In this document: positions 36,601 through 44,163 of the stretch, one piece after another
How positions within the stretch are numbered: position 1 is the stretch's first letter
How the letters are laid out: each line of letters opens with the position of its first letter
Assembly (NCBI RefSeq): GCF_014189535.1
Contig: NZ_CP050308.1
Location: forward strand, 2,331,501-2,395,500
DNA: 64,000 nucleotides
Direction of reading: 5' to 3'
Source of the DNA: Rhizobium lusitanum
Lineage (GTDB): Bacteria > Pseudomonadota > Alphaproteobacteria > Rhizobiales > Rhizobiaceae
The notes under the pieces: generated by a model
Seen by the model: the letters and a program-made list of their open reading frames with translations, nothing else
What the model was told of the DNA's origin: nothing
Databases searched by the model: none
Position numbers and translations under genes: made by a program

Positions 36601-39169
36601 TGCGCGGGATGATACCGTTGATGAGCGACAGCGTCGGCGCAACGAACAGGCAGAAGATCAGCAGGATCTGCCAGATCAGGGCGGCGAACGGCCCCATGAA
36701 ATACCAGCCGAGAACCGAGGCGAAGAACCAGGCGATCGGCGTCAGCGAACGACGCAGATTGTCCATCATCTTCCAGCGGCCGAGGCCGGTGACGCCGCGC
36801 TTCGGATTGAAGAGGTAGGACAGGAGCTGCCAGTCACCACGGGCCCAGCGATGCTGGCGCGAGACTTCGACTTCATAGCGGATCGGGAAGTCTTCCACGA
36901 GCTCGCAATCGGTCACCAGCGCGCAGCGCGCCATCGAGCCTTCGAGCAGATCGTGGCTGAGAACGGCATTCTCATCGATCTTGCCCTTCAGCGATGCCTC
37001 GAAGGCGTCGACATCATAGAGGCCCTTGCCGGTGAACGTGCCTTCCTCAACCAGATCCTGATAGACGTCGGAAACGGCGAAGACGTAAGGGTCGAGACCG
37101 CGATTGACCGAGAAGACGCGCTGGAACACCGAGGCGTCCTTGCCGGTCGTCAGCGACGGGGTGACACGCGGCTGCAATACGCCATAGCCGCGAACGACGC
37201 GCTTGGTATCCGGATCGAAGACCGGCCGGTTGATCGGATGATGCAGCTTGCCGACGAGCTTCGTGACCGTATCGCGCACCAGACGCGTGTCGGAATCGAG
37301 CGTCATGACGTATTTGACGTCCTTCGGCACGGTATTGGCGCCGGGCAGGAAGGTGGTGTCGCGGTCGCCGCGTAGGAGCAGGTTCAGCTCGTGCAGCTTG
37401 CCGCGCTTGCGCTCCCAACCCATCCAAGAGCCTTCGGCCGGATTGTAGAGACGGCGGCGATGCAGGAGATAGAAGCGCTGCTGGCCGTCCTCGGCGTAGC
37501 GGGCCGCAAGGCTGGCGACTTCACGGCGAGCATAATCCAGGATTTCCAGATCGCGTTCGCTCTCTTCCTCCTGGCTGTCCGGCCAGTCGCTGAGCAGCGC
37601 ATAATAGACTTCGCCGCGCGGATTGGCGAGGTAATGGACTTCGAGATTGCGCACGAGCTCGTCGACGCTATCACGGTTGCCGATCAGCGTCGGCACGACG
37701 ACCAGCGTGCGGGCCTCTTCCGGAATGCCTTCCTTGAACTCATAGCCGACGAGGCGCGCCGGCGTCAGGTACATGGTAACAACGAAATTGAACAGGCCCG
37801 TCGCCCCTTCGGACGCCGGCAGCGAGAACATCAGCAGCATGAGAATGGTTTCAGCCCAGCCCATGCCGGCCTGAATCATGAAATAGCCGACGACAGCCAG
37901 TACAAGGGCTGTCAAAAGCATCACGGGCGCTGCGATCGCCAGCCAGTTGAGCTTGCGCCACTGGCGCACGAAGCGCGCCGACAGGAAGGGGCGATAACCG
38001 ATCGCCTTTTCCAGCTTTTCCGTCTGCTGGCCCATGATGTAGTCGCCGATATTCGGCTCTTGCGGCTGCGGTTCCCCCGAAGCCTTGGCGGCTTCCGTCA
38101 TCGCCATGGCGACCTGGGCGATCTCCATTTCGGTCTTCTTGGAACGGCGGGCGAGCTTTTCGATGCGGCGGCGATAGCTGTTGCGCGAGCCGGGATCGAG
38201 TTTGGCGTAGTCGGTCTCGTCCCACAGCAGCTTGTCGACCGCGCTGACCTCTTCGACCCAGACCGACCAGTCCGTATCGTCGATCAGACGCAGGCTCTTG
38301 ATGATGTTGCCCATCGTCACATTGCCGGACGACAGCCGGTTATGCTCGGCCATCATGACGCTTTCAGCGTCCGTGCCGGCATCCGCCATGCGCTTTTCCA
38401 TCCAGGTGACGGCGAGGCCGGAGGTGTGCGAGCCATCACGCAGGCGATAGAGGAACTGCGTCGCGAAGGTATTGTCCGACGTATAGGGCTCGAGCGTCTT
38501 CAGGAATTCGGCGACCTTGGCGTCGTCGTTGAGGCGGATCAACTCATCGACGGCCTCATTGGCCTTCTTGCGCGTGATGCGGCTCTGCTCGACGCGGCTG
38601 GAGATACGGCGCAGATTGTCGACCAGGATATAGCGCACCAGCGACGGAACCGCCCATAATTCGCCGATCTTCAGCATCTCAACGGACTGGAAGCCCTCCA
38701 CCAGCGCCAGCAGGCCCTGGTTGGTTACGGAGCTGTGCGTATGGGCGACATAGAGCCAGGCGAGCGCCATGGTGCGCGGCATGACCATGCCGCCGATGGT
38801 GATCGTCTGGAGCTGATCGTAGAACTTCTTCGGGAAATCGCGACGGACTTCCTGGATCGCCTCTTCGATGACGTAGTGGTTGTCGAGCAGCCATTCGGCC
38901 GCCGGCGTGATCGATTCGCCCGCGTCGACATCGGCATTGGCCGAACGGTAGACCCGAAGGATCTCCTTCTCGTTCTCCTTATGACGCGCAAAGAAGTCGA
39001 AAGGCGCAAAGCCCGGCAGCGTCGTCTTGACGCCGTTGCGGGCGAACGTCGCGCCGCATTCCCGTATCTGCTCGTTGGAGAAATAGGTGGCCCGGATCGA
39101 TTCATTGTGATCGATCTGCTTGGCGTCAGAAGCGCGTAGCGAAACAGTGGAGAGATTTTGAGTCGTCAT
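30659..39169 (-). CDS. ndvB: Cyclic beta-1,2-glucan synthase NdvB (ChvB)
   Basis: Giant 2836-residue inner-membrane enzyme that primes, elongates, cyclises and releases cyclic beta-1,2-glucan from UDP-glucose. Order: N-terminal cytosolic part; membrane helices near 410-470; family-84 glycosyltransferase (about 485-800, with EARTLVVVPTLIGNRDSVDE, the DSD triad near 626 and RQHRWARGDWQLL near 781); more helices to about 1000; glycoamylase-like domain (about 1330-1550, GALVSWSGSMFEYLMPPL and NYYAHHHGMS); and a C-terminal GH94 phosphorylase domain with its acid in GGDWNDGMNRVG near 2526, which sets ring size. ATG at 39169 is used; a TTG seven codons upstream is less likely, and neither has a clear ribosome site. 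It is convergent with ndvA across opgC and the porin. Length matches known NdvB. Confidence 0.97.
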   Translation of the reverse strand: MTTQNLSTVSLRASDAKQIDHNESIRATYFSNEQIRECGATFARNGVKTTLPGFAPFDFFARHKENEKEILRVYRSANADVDAGESITPAAEWLLDNHYVIEEAIQEVRRDFPKKFYDQLQTITIGGMVMPRTMALAWLYVAHTHSSVTNQGLLALVEGFQSVEMLKIGELWAVPSLVRYILVDNLRRISSRVEQSRITRKKANEAVDELIRLNDDAKVAEFLKTLEPYTSDNTFATQFLYRLRDGSHTSGLAVTWMEKRMADAGTDAESVMMAEHNRLSSGNVTMGNIIKSLRLIDDTDWSVWVEEVSAVDKLLWDETDYAKLDPGSRNSYRRRIEKLARRSKKTEMEIAQVAMAMTEAAKASGEPQPQEPNIGDYIMGQQTEKLEKAIGYRPFLSARFVRQWRKLNWLAIAAPVMLLTALVLAVVGYFMIQAGMGWAETILMLLMFSLPASEGATGLFNFVVTMYLTPARLVGYEFKEGIPEEARTLVVVPTLIGNRDSVDELVRNLEVHYLANPRGEVYYALLSDWPDSQEEESERDLEILDYARREVASLAARYAEDGQQRFYLLHRRRLYNPAEGSWMGWERKRGKLHELNLLLRGDRDTTFLPGANTVPKDVKYVMTLDSDTRLVRDTVTKLVGKLHHPINRPVFDPDTKRVVRGYGVLQPRVTPSLTTGKDASVFQRVFSVNRGLDPYVFAVSDVYQDLVEEGTFTGKGLYDVDAFEASLKGKIDENAVLSHDLLEGSMARCALVTDCELVEDFPIRYEVEVSRQHRWARGDWQLLSYLFNPKRGVTGLGRWKMMDNLRRSLTPIAWFFASVLGWYFMGPFAALIWQILLIFCLFVAPTLSLINGIIPRSSDIIARAHLYTVWTDIRAANAQVALRIVFIADSACVMADAIGRSLYRAFVSRKLMLQWRTAASAQAAAQTTILGHYRVMWHAPVLALLALAFASLSGDNAFLVGIPFALLWVLSPAIAWYVSQSAETEDKLEVPESVSSELRKIARRTWRYFDTFVVEQQNHLPPDNVQQTPHPVVASRTSPTNIGVYFLSIISARHFGWISFEETIDRMEKTMATVEKLEKFRGHLCNWYHTDTLKPMGARYVSAVDSGNFAGHLIAVSSACRIWAEAPSAHMQGNLDGVGDVAGILAEILAELPDDRKTVRPLRHRLEERILGFQNALAAVKREHEFASIRIINLSVLAHDIQKLAANLDHEVKSPQSGEVLTWSQSLVKVCEGHIADSVFDLANVDALRQRLAKLRDRMRETAFGMEFAFLYRPERRLLSIGFRVETNELDAACYDLLASEARLTSLFAIAKGDLPTEHWYRLGRQVVPVGSRGALVSWSGSMFEYLMPPLVMQERQGGILNQTNNLIVQEQMNYAKRLGAGIPWGISEAAFNARDHQMQYQYTNFGVPSLGLKRGLGQNAVIAPYASILASQYRPEAALENLQKLRKVGALGIYGFHDAVDFTPTRVPEGKKCAVVFNYYAHHHGMSIAAVANVAFNGRLRELFHADPVIEAAELLLQEKAPRDIPVMAAKHESDQPANIQEDMLRPEIRKIADPATQDRELAFLSNGHYSVMLTATGAGYSRWNGLSVSRWRPDPTEDRWGTFIFLRDTVSGQWWSTTAEPRSIEGEKVKVAFSDEKAEYSKTIGDFTSEVECIVATENDAEGRRVTLLNMGSEDRFIEVTSYLEPAIATDDVDSGHPVFARMFVRTEIGGSGDVLRAERNKRDYNEPDMAIAHLVVDNAGSERPTEFETDRRKFLGRGRTLAEAAAFDQGATLSGTEGFTMDACLSLRRVVRVPAGKKVSVIFWTIAAPNREEVDKAVERYRNPDAFAAELTQAWTRTQMQMRHVGVSSQQAAAFQKLARYLVYPDMHLRADSATVLAGLHSQSALWPVTISGDFPIFTLRINDEIDIEIAKEALSAGEYLRSRGIAADLVILNECAAEHAQAMQHELDALADHIRHNQGDGLRQHIFAVRKDLIENETYQQILASSRVVFHARNGKLVDQIARAATLFGSSPKDDQAPVDRRAVVLAPQESVFAATELGAQTDLDFWNGYGGFAENGREYVVRLAGGQSTPQPWINVITNERFGFHVAAEGGGFTWSHNSRDYQLTPWTNDMVINRPGEALYVTDLDSNTVMTPYAGLSRNPKVQFEARHGLGYSVFSSEENDIALELTQTVDRDRPVKVFRLRVSNKGKGTRQLRLYNYAEWVLGINPHKTKPFILSSLDEETGALFANNPYSIDYSKRVAFMAASEAHSSFSASRREFIGRHGTVQMPEAVVSGAVLSNSTDLEGDPCAALAFDLTVGAGEEKVVCFYMGDTASLEEARALVAEIRKTDFETVLSATRGFWDGFTGRLQISTPDKAMNNMINAWLPYQSLGCRIMARTAFYQASGAFGFRDQLQDTLAFLTHAPELARKQIVNAAQRQFREGDVQHWWLPGSGAGVRTHISDDVVWLAYAINQYCTVTGDKSLLDEELAFVEGAALMPGTHDAFYQPTVSEDKVSVYEHAALALDLAIKRKGGNGLPLILGGDWNDGMNRVGIQGRGESVWLGWFLAGTLTAFLPYAEARGDKERVERWTKHVPELRKSLETAGWDGNHYRRGYFDDGSPLGSNESFECQIDSIAQSWNILSGEGDPKRGETAMNAVLEKLVDDDNRMIRLFTPPFSKSTRDPGYIKSYPPGVRENGGQYTHAATWVVMALAEMNRSDDAWHCFEMLNPVNHALDRDQADTYRVEPYVIAADIYGEGQLTGRGGWTWYTGSAGWFYRVAIEGILGIRVKNGRLYVKPALPSTWDGFAADLDLPSGKYRISVSKAPDASGYSVTVNDRALANPEEGYPIEQ

Positions 39170-39590
39170 GGATTCGGGTTCTGGGTCCAAACAGAGTGAC
39201 AGGCATTATCGCCTTTGATGTCTTTGTCCTGCCCGACACAACCATTCACACATTTGGACCCTTTTGCTTCGCTTCCCGGCGCGCGAAGGGGGTGAACTGG
39301 AGGTGGCGGCTTAGAACAAACGATTCAGGCGAAGATTTTCATGGGCTCTTTTTCGGGATCATGGCAATTTTTACGCCACCATTCGAAACAGGCTCCCATG
39401 AAACTTGAGACGCGGCCGGATGGTTCCGACAGCAGTCCCGTTATGTCAAAAACAATCGATCAGGGTCACGAGGCATTCTCCTTGGGCTGACTTCTTGCAA
39501 ACAGGAAGCAGGGTATTTCAGACTGAGCCCTCCATATCCCGCAGAAGATGAACTTAAACTGAACTCCCTCAAAAGATTCACAAATTCGTC
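39170..39590. promoter_or_regulatory. ndvB upstream region
   Basis: About 420 bases between the ndvB start and the XRE-cupin stop. The ndvB promoter lies here. A 30-codon frame at 39398-39490 has no ribosome site and was not called. No RNA gene or repeat seen. Confidence 0.4.
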
Positions 39591-40274
39591 TCAAGCGCCA
39601 CTTTTTTCCGGATAGGAAATAATCGACAGGAAACGGATCGGCAGACTGACCAGCACTTCCGGGCCATGCGGCGCATCGGCATCGAAGAACAGGCTGTCGC
39701 CGGGCAGCATGGCATAGAGTTTGTCGGCGTGGCGATACTTGACCTCGCCTTCCAGCATATAGATCAATTCCAGACCTGCGTGCTGAAACGCTGGAAATAC
39801 ATCCGAATCGGCCGTCAGGGTAATGAGATAGGGTTCGACCTGCAGGCCGTTGGAGCCATTGCCGATATGGCCGAGCAGATTGTACTGGTGACCGGCGCGC
39901 GTACCCCGCCGCTCCATCTCCAGACCCTCGCCGGCCTTGACGAAGACGGCATTGCGCTTCTCCTCGAAACGCCGGAAAAATGCTGTGACGGGCAGGCCGA
40001 GCGCCCGCGCCAGGGCCTGCAGCGTGGTGAGCGACGGCGAGGTATTGCCGTTTTCGATCTTGGACAGCATGCCGAGCGATATGCCCGTGGCCGAGGCGAG
40101 ATCAGCGCCGGTGATGCCAAGCTTCTTGCGATAGGCACGAACCTCATGGCCGATCGCCATTTCGAGGTTGTTCTCCTTCGCGTCGCGCAGGGCGTGTGGA
40201 TCCTGTTTCAGAATTGCCTTCGCATCAAGAGCACTACTCCGCCTGCCGCTGCGCCCAGCCTCCACCTTGGTCAT
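39591..40274 (-). CDS. XRE-family regulator with C-terminal cupin domain
   Basis: 227-residue DNA-binding protein: helix-turn-helix of Cro/CI type at about residues 40-98 (EVRAYRKKLGITGADLASAT, then GISLGMLSKIENGNTSPSL) and a cupin sensor at about 150-222 (FQHAGLELIYMLEGEVKYR, LYAMLPGDSLFFDADAPHGP). Such regulators usually bind a small metabolite in the cupin and control amino-acid, polyamine or sulfonate genes. The start at 40274 has GGAGG very close to the ATG; the first 38 residues are not conserved, so a later start is possible. Target unknown. Confidence 0.88.
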   Translation of the reverse strand: MTKVEAGRSGRRSSALDAKAILKQDPHALRDAKENNLEMAIGHEVRAYRKKLGITGADLASATGISLGMLSKIENGNTSPSLTTLQALARALGLPVTAFFRRFEEKRNAVFVKAGEGLEMERRGTRAGHQYNLLGHIGNGSNGLQVEPYLITLTADSDVFPAFQHAGLELIYMLEGEVKYRHADKLYAMLPGDSLFFDADAPHGPEVLVSLPIRFLSIISYPEKSGA

Positions 40275-40567
40275 GCCTCCGCCCCAATCTATTTTTGTAT
40301 TTTGGCGGAGCTTACTGTTTTAACGAGGCGCATTCTATTGGGCAGGACAAAATTTCTTTGTCCGGCAAAGTTCTGGCCGCATGCCGGAAGAAGAATTACC
40401 GTGGGGGAAGGATTGAATTTGGAAAGAGGCGGAGCAAGCCGCCAGTCACAGCCGACCAGACCTGAACATCGGCACGATGAAATACTATCGTCCCTAGGGA
40501 ACAGGCGAGAGAAGAACGCCTCAGCCACGATCGGTCAAACCCGATCGCATCATCTCCAAAATGAAAA

Positions 40568-40726
40568 TCAGACCACGATGCCGCAAACGATGGCGGCAAC
40601 GAAAATGAACGCGGCGGAACACAGCGCAACGTTGATCACGGTGTGGATCTTGTGCCGCGTCGCAGCAGCACGCTTCGAAGCATCGAACCGGTTCACATGC
40701 GTATTCGACATACCCAAATTCGCCAT
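40568..40726 (-). CDS. Small single-membrane-helix protein
   Basis: 52 residues from the ATG at 40726, which has GGAGG six bases upstream. The N-terminal half is polar and basic (VNRFDASKRAAATRHKIH), the second half is one hydrophobic helix (VALCSAAFIFVAAIVCGIVV) at the very C-terminus. I know of no function. The strong ribosome site and clean composition make it a likely real gene; it stands alone between the XRE gene and the next small frame. Confidence 0.6.
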   Translation of the reverse strand: MANLGMSNTHVNRFDASKRAAATRHKIHTVINVALCSAAFIFVAAIVCGIVV

Positions 40727-40890
40727 GTGTTGCCTCCGTTGATTTTTTATTGTCGCAGGGGACGAGCCCATGCCTGACATTTATATAGTCTCTATCAATT
40801 AGGTAGAGATAATTTTCCGTCCAGAGGGCCGCGAGGGGAAAAATAAACCACTGGTTTCAGGTGGGGCTCGATAATCGGCGGAGCAAGAGC

Positions 40891-41079
40891 TCAGCAGAGA
40901 ATACGGCGAGCCCAGATCAAGGTGCGCTCCACGGCGCTTGATTCAGAAGCCGACGTCTCGGGCTGGCCGATCAGATGACGGCTCTTTTCTTCCGGTATAG
41001 TAACAGTCAAGACGTCCTCTTCCTTCGCCGGAATCGGCGGATGAAGATAGCCCATGGTCATTCCACCCATGAAAAACAT
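40891..41079 (-). CDS. Small hypothetical protein
   Basis: 62 residues from the ATG at 41079, with GGAGG four bases upstream; a GTG twelve bases earlier would overlap that site. It begins with a Met/Gly-rich stretch (MFFMGGMTMGYLHPPIPAK) and is otherwise acidic then basic, ending in ERTLIWARRILC. No membrane helix and no recognised domain. Support is the ribosome site and the coding-like third-base usage. Confidence 0.5.
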   Translation of the reverse strand: MFFMGGMTMGYLHPPIPAKEEDVLTVTIPEEKSRHLIGQPETSASESSAVERTLIWARRILC

Positions 41080-41201
41080 GCCTGCCTCCACTCGTGTACG
41101 ACCCGGTAAGGATCACGAAAGTTAACCGTCATTAACAACATCATGACAGAAATGCGGCACGTGTCAATAGTCTATACGATTGGTCGTCTATAGCTCAAAA
41201 T

Positions 41202-41542
41202 TCACATTCTCCGAAACCCTTGAGCTACGTCAGTTGAGAAATTCGGCTTGGTGTTTTTACTATATGCCTCGCCGAATTTTTTCCCGTTGGTGCAGTCAAA
41301 TATGGCCCACAATATGCCATCTATTACCAGCCCGACATTTTGCTCGCTGGCGTCCCATTCAACTGCAATGCTCGGCAAAGAAGACATAGGCGTATTCAAA
41401 AATATTCCTATTGAATCTACTATCTTACTGCCTTGTTTTCCTCGGTCGCACAAAGATAAAAGTAGCCGACATCGCCATCGAACTCGAACACTCCAGCAAG
41501 ATCCCCGCTTGATCGAACCGCACTTTCGAAAAGTTGGTCCAT
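41202..41542 (-). pseudogene. Frameshifted DUF2251-like gene
   Basis: From the ATG at 41542 (GAGGAGA seven bases upstream) the first 37 codons read MDQLFESAVRSSGDL... and include AGVFEFDGDVGYFYLCATEE; a TAG follows three codons later. Restoring one base at 41430-41434 joins it to the second frame, GSKIVDSIGIFLNTP, then SIAVEWDASEQNVGLVIDG and LWAIFDCTNGKKFGEAY, ending at 41202. The joined product of about 113 residues has the pattern of DUF2251 proteins (G.FYA..., I.W......LLI.....AVFD). DUF2251 has no known function. The region is AT-richer than its neighbours and isolated, so it may be a decaying acquired gene. Confidence 0.65.
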
Positions 41543-41659
41543 TCGTTTCTCCTCAGTCGAGAAGCTTCAATTTTTAGTTTTCACTAAGGCGATGATCCGT
41601 TGGCGTCATTGGCTCAGTTCCCCCACGGGGTCGACTAAAGGCTCAATGAGCGCAGGCGC

Positions 41660-42409
41660 TCAATCGCGAACAAACCCTTTGCTCGCGATCATCAGATTGC
41701 GCGTATAGTCTTCCTCGACCTTGCCGGCCGCCAGATCTTTCGCGCTCAGCCGCTCGACGATGGCGCCGTTCTGCATGACCACGAGGCGCTCGCACATATG
41801 GGTGACAACGCCGAGGTCGTGGCTGACCATGACGAATGTCAGGTGGCGATCCCTGCGCACCTGCTCCAGCAGATTGAGCACTTCCGCCTGCACGGATGCA
41901 TCCAGCGCCGAGGTCGGCTCATCGAGCAGCAGAATGGACGGCTCGACGATCAGGGCGCGGGCGATCGCCACGCGTTGACGCTGGCCGCCGGAAAGCTGGT
42001 GGGGATAGCGGAACCGGAAACCGCTGCCAAGACCGACCTCATCGAGCGCCCTGGCAATGCGCGTCTCGCTGTCGCCAATGCCGTGGATCGCCAGCGGCTC
42101 CAGCAGCAGCCGATCGATGGTCTGGCGCGGATGCAGCGAACCGTAGGGATCCTGGAACACCATCTGGACCTGCCGATAGAACGACTTGGCGCGCTTCGAG
42201 CCCTTCAGCGTCTCGCCGTCGATACGGATCGTGCCGCCGTTGACCGGCGCAAGACCTGCAACGGCCCGCAACAAAGTCGACTTGCCAGAACCGGACTCGC
42301 CGACGAGGCCGAAGGATTCGCCCCTGTTCACATCGATGCTGACCGCATCCAGAGCATAATAACCGTCATATACGACGCTGAGACCGTCAACAGAAAGCGC
42401 CGCCGTCAT
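41660..42409 (-). CDS. Dipeptide/oligopeptide ABC transporter ATP-binding protein (DppF/OppF type)
   Basis: 249-residue ABC ATPase, the second of a pair. Walker A GESGSGKST, signature LSGGQRQRVAIARAL, Walker B ILLLDEPTSALD and the His of VSHDLGVV are intact; QMVFQDPYGSLHPRQTI is typical of the DppF class. Its ATG at 42409 overlaps the stop of the preceding ATPase gene (ATGA). It is last in a six-gene operon read from 47993. It is shorter than most DppF proteins and ends soon after the catalytic core, lacking the usual Cys-rich peptide-transporter tail. A hairpin (TGAGCGC/GCGCTCA) overlaps the stop codon. Confidence 0.9.
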   Translation of the reverse strand: MTAALSVDGLSVVYDGYYALDAVSIDVNRGESFGLVGESGSGKSTLLRAVAGLAPVNGGTIRIDGETLKGSKRAKSFYRQVQMVFQDPYGSLHPRQTIDRLLLEPLAIHGIGDSETRIARALDEVGLGSGFRFRYPHQLSGGQRQRVAIARALIVEPSILLLDEPTSALDASVQAEVLNLLEQVRRDRHLTFVMVSHDLGVVTHMCERLVVMQNGAIVERLSAKDLAAGKVEEDYTRNLMIASKGFVRD

Positions 42410-43240
42410 GCCGCCCACTCCGGCTTGCGGTCGAGAACCGGCAGTGGATGGCGGTTTTCGCCGATCACGGGCATGCAGTTCAGCAGGCCACGCGTATAGG
42501 GATGCTGCGCATTGTTCAGCTCGGAAGCCTTCAATTCCTCGACGATCTTACCGGCATACATGACGATGACCCGATCGCAGAAGGAGGAGACCAGCCGCAG
42601 GTCGTGCGACACGAAGATCAGTCCCATGCCACGCTCCGATACCAGCTTATCTATGATCCGGAGCACATCGAGCTGCACGGTAACGTCAAGCGCCGAGGTC
42701 GGCTCATCGGCAATCAACAGCTCCGGCCCGGCGATCAGCATCATCGCGATCATCACGCGCTGGCCCATGCCGCCGGAAACTTCATGCGGATGCAGGTCGT
42801 AGACACGCTTCGGGTCGCGGATCTGCACCGCTTCCAGCATGGCCATGGCGCGGTCGCGCGCTTCCCCCCCTGCCAACCTTTTCATGCGTGCGCAGCGTTT
42901 CGGTGATTTGCTTGCCGATGGGCATCACAGGGTCCAGCGAATATTTTGGGTCCTGCAGCACCATGGCGATGCGCTTGCCGCGCAGCGACCGGCGCTCCCT
43001 AGGCGAGATCGACAGCAGATCGATGCCGTTGAAATTCAGCCTGTCGGCGCTGACGAGCGCGTGCGGCGGCGTCAGACCCATGATGGCGCGACCGGTTTGC
43101 GATTTGCCGGAACCGCTCTCGCCGACGATGCCGAGCCGCTCGCGGCCGAGCGTGAAGGAGACGCCGCGCACCGCTTCGATGACACCGGTGCGGGTTGGAT
43201 AGTGAATTTTCAGGTTCTCGACCGTCAACATCGTCGTCAT
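42406..43240 (-). pseudogene. Peptide ABC transporter ATP-binding protein (DppD/OppD type), frameshifted in a G7 run
   Basis: The N-terminal part starts at the ATG at 43240 (overlapping the permease stop, ATGA) with MTTMLTVENLKIHYPT, Walker A GESGSGKSQ and VLQDPKYSLDPVMPIGKQI, then leaves frame. The C-terminal part continues in another frame with EARDRAMAMLEAV, signature VSGGMGQRVMIAMML, Walker B LLIADEPTSALD and the tail NAQHPYTRGLLNCMP, ending at 42406. The switch falls in seven G (forward C at 42864-42870); removing one G gives a seamless protein of about 277 residues with THEKVGRGEARDRAM at the joint. Since both ATPases are normally required, either the transporter is disabled or this is a homopolymer sequencing error. 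Confidence 0.8.
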
Positions 43241-44163
43241 TGGCCGCTCTCCTTCGGATCGAGCGCATCGCGCAGGCCGTCGCCGAGCAGGTTGAAGCCG
43301 AGGCTGACGATCAGGATGGCGATGCCAGGCATGGCCGCCACCCACCATTGGTCGAGATAGTATTTGAAGCCGCTGGCGATCATCACGCCCCATTCCGGCA
43401 ATGGCGGCTGCGCGCCGAGGCCGAGAAAGCCGAGACCGGCGGCCGTCAGGATGACGCCGGCCATGTCGAGCGTGACGCGCACGATCAACGAGGAAATGCA
43501 AAGCGGCATGACGTGGCGGAAGATGATGCGTAGCGACGAGGCGCCCATCAGCTGCACGGCGGCGATATAGTCCGAACGCCGCACCGTCATCGTCTCGGCC
43601 CTTGCCAGACGCGCATAGGGCGGCCAGGAGGTGATGGCGATGGCGATGACGGCGTTTTCGATGCCGGCGCCGAGCGCGCCAGCAAAGGCCAGCGCCAGCA
43701 CCAGCTTCGGAAAGGCAAGGAAGATGTCGGTGATGCGCATCAGCACGGTATCGACCCAGCCGCCCAGATAGCCGGCGACCATGCCAATGATCAGGCCGAT
43801 CGGCGCAGAGATGACTGTGACGAGCACGACGATATACAAGGTCCAGCGCGATCCGTAGACCAGCCGGGAGAGGATGTCGCGCCCGAGATCGTCGCTGCCG
43901 AGAAGGTAGCCCTCCGTACCCGGCGGCTTCAGATAGGCGTTGCTGAGATCGCCGATGACGGGCGAATGCGGGGCGATGACATCGGCAAGTGCTGCGATCA
44001 GCACAAGTGCGAGGATGATCAGCAATCCGACGACGGCGAGGCGATTGGCGGAAAATTGCCGCCAGGTGACGTAGGCGCGCCCGAGCCTTGCCTGCCGGCG
44101 CGACTGCGGCCGGTCCGACAGCAGCCAGTCACGCCAGCCAATTTGCGTGGTCCCAGCCGTCAT
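43237..44163 (-). CDS. Dipeptide/oligopeptide ABC transporter permease (DppC type)
   Basis: 308-residue permease. After an N-terminal helix (LAVVGLLIILALVLIAALAD) comes the family text YLLGSDDLGRDILSRLVYG and then five helices, with the EAA loop near residue 215 (YIAAVQLMGASSLRIIFRHV). It overlaps both neighbours by four bases, so translation is coupled through the set dppB-dppC-dppD-dppF. Confidence 0.9.
   Translation of the reverse strand: MTAGTTQIGWRDWLLSDRPQSRRQARLGRAYVTWRQFSANRLAVVGLLIILALVLIAALADVIAPHSPVIGDLSNAYLKPPGTEGYLLGSDDLGRDILSRLVYGSRWTLYIVVLVTVISAPIGLIIGMVAGYLGGWVDTVLMRITDIFLAFPKLVLALAFAGALGAGIENAVIAIAITSWPPYARLARAETMTVRRSDYIAAVQLMGASSLRIIFRHVMPLCISSLIVRVTLDMAGVILTAAGLGFLGLGAQPPLPEWGVMIASGFKYYLDQWWVAAMPGIAILIVSLGFNLLGDGLRDALDPKESGQ

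Noticed and set aside
30938..37375. Very long open frames on the plus strand opposite ndvB (about 890 and 1250 codons)
   Set aside because: They are antisense shadows of the GC-rich ndvB gene; composition is His/Arg/Asp-rich with no family motif, and ndvB itself is certain.
39398..39490. 30-codon frame upstream of ndvB
   Set aside because: No ribosome site and no similarity; more likely promoter DNA.
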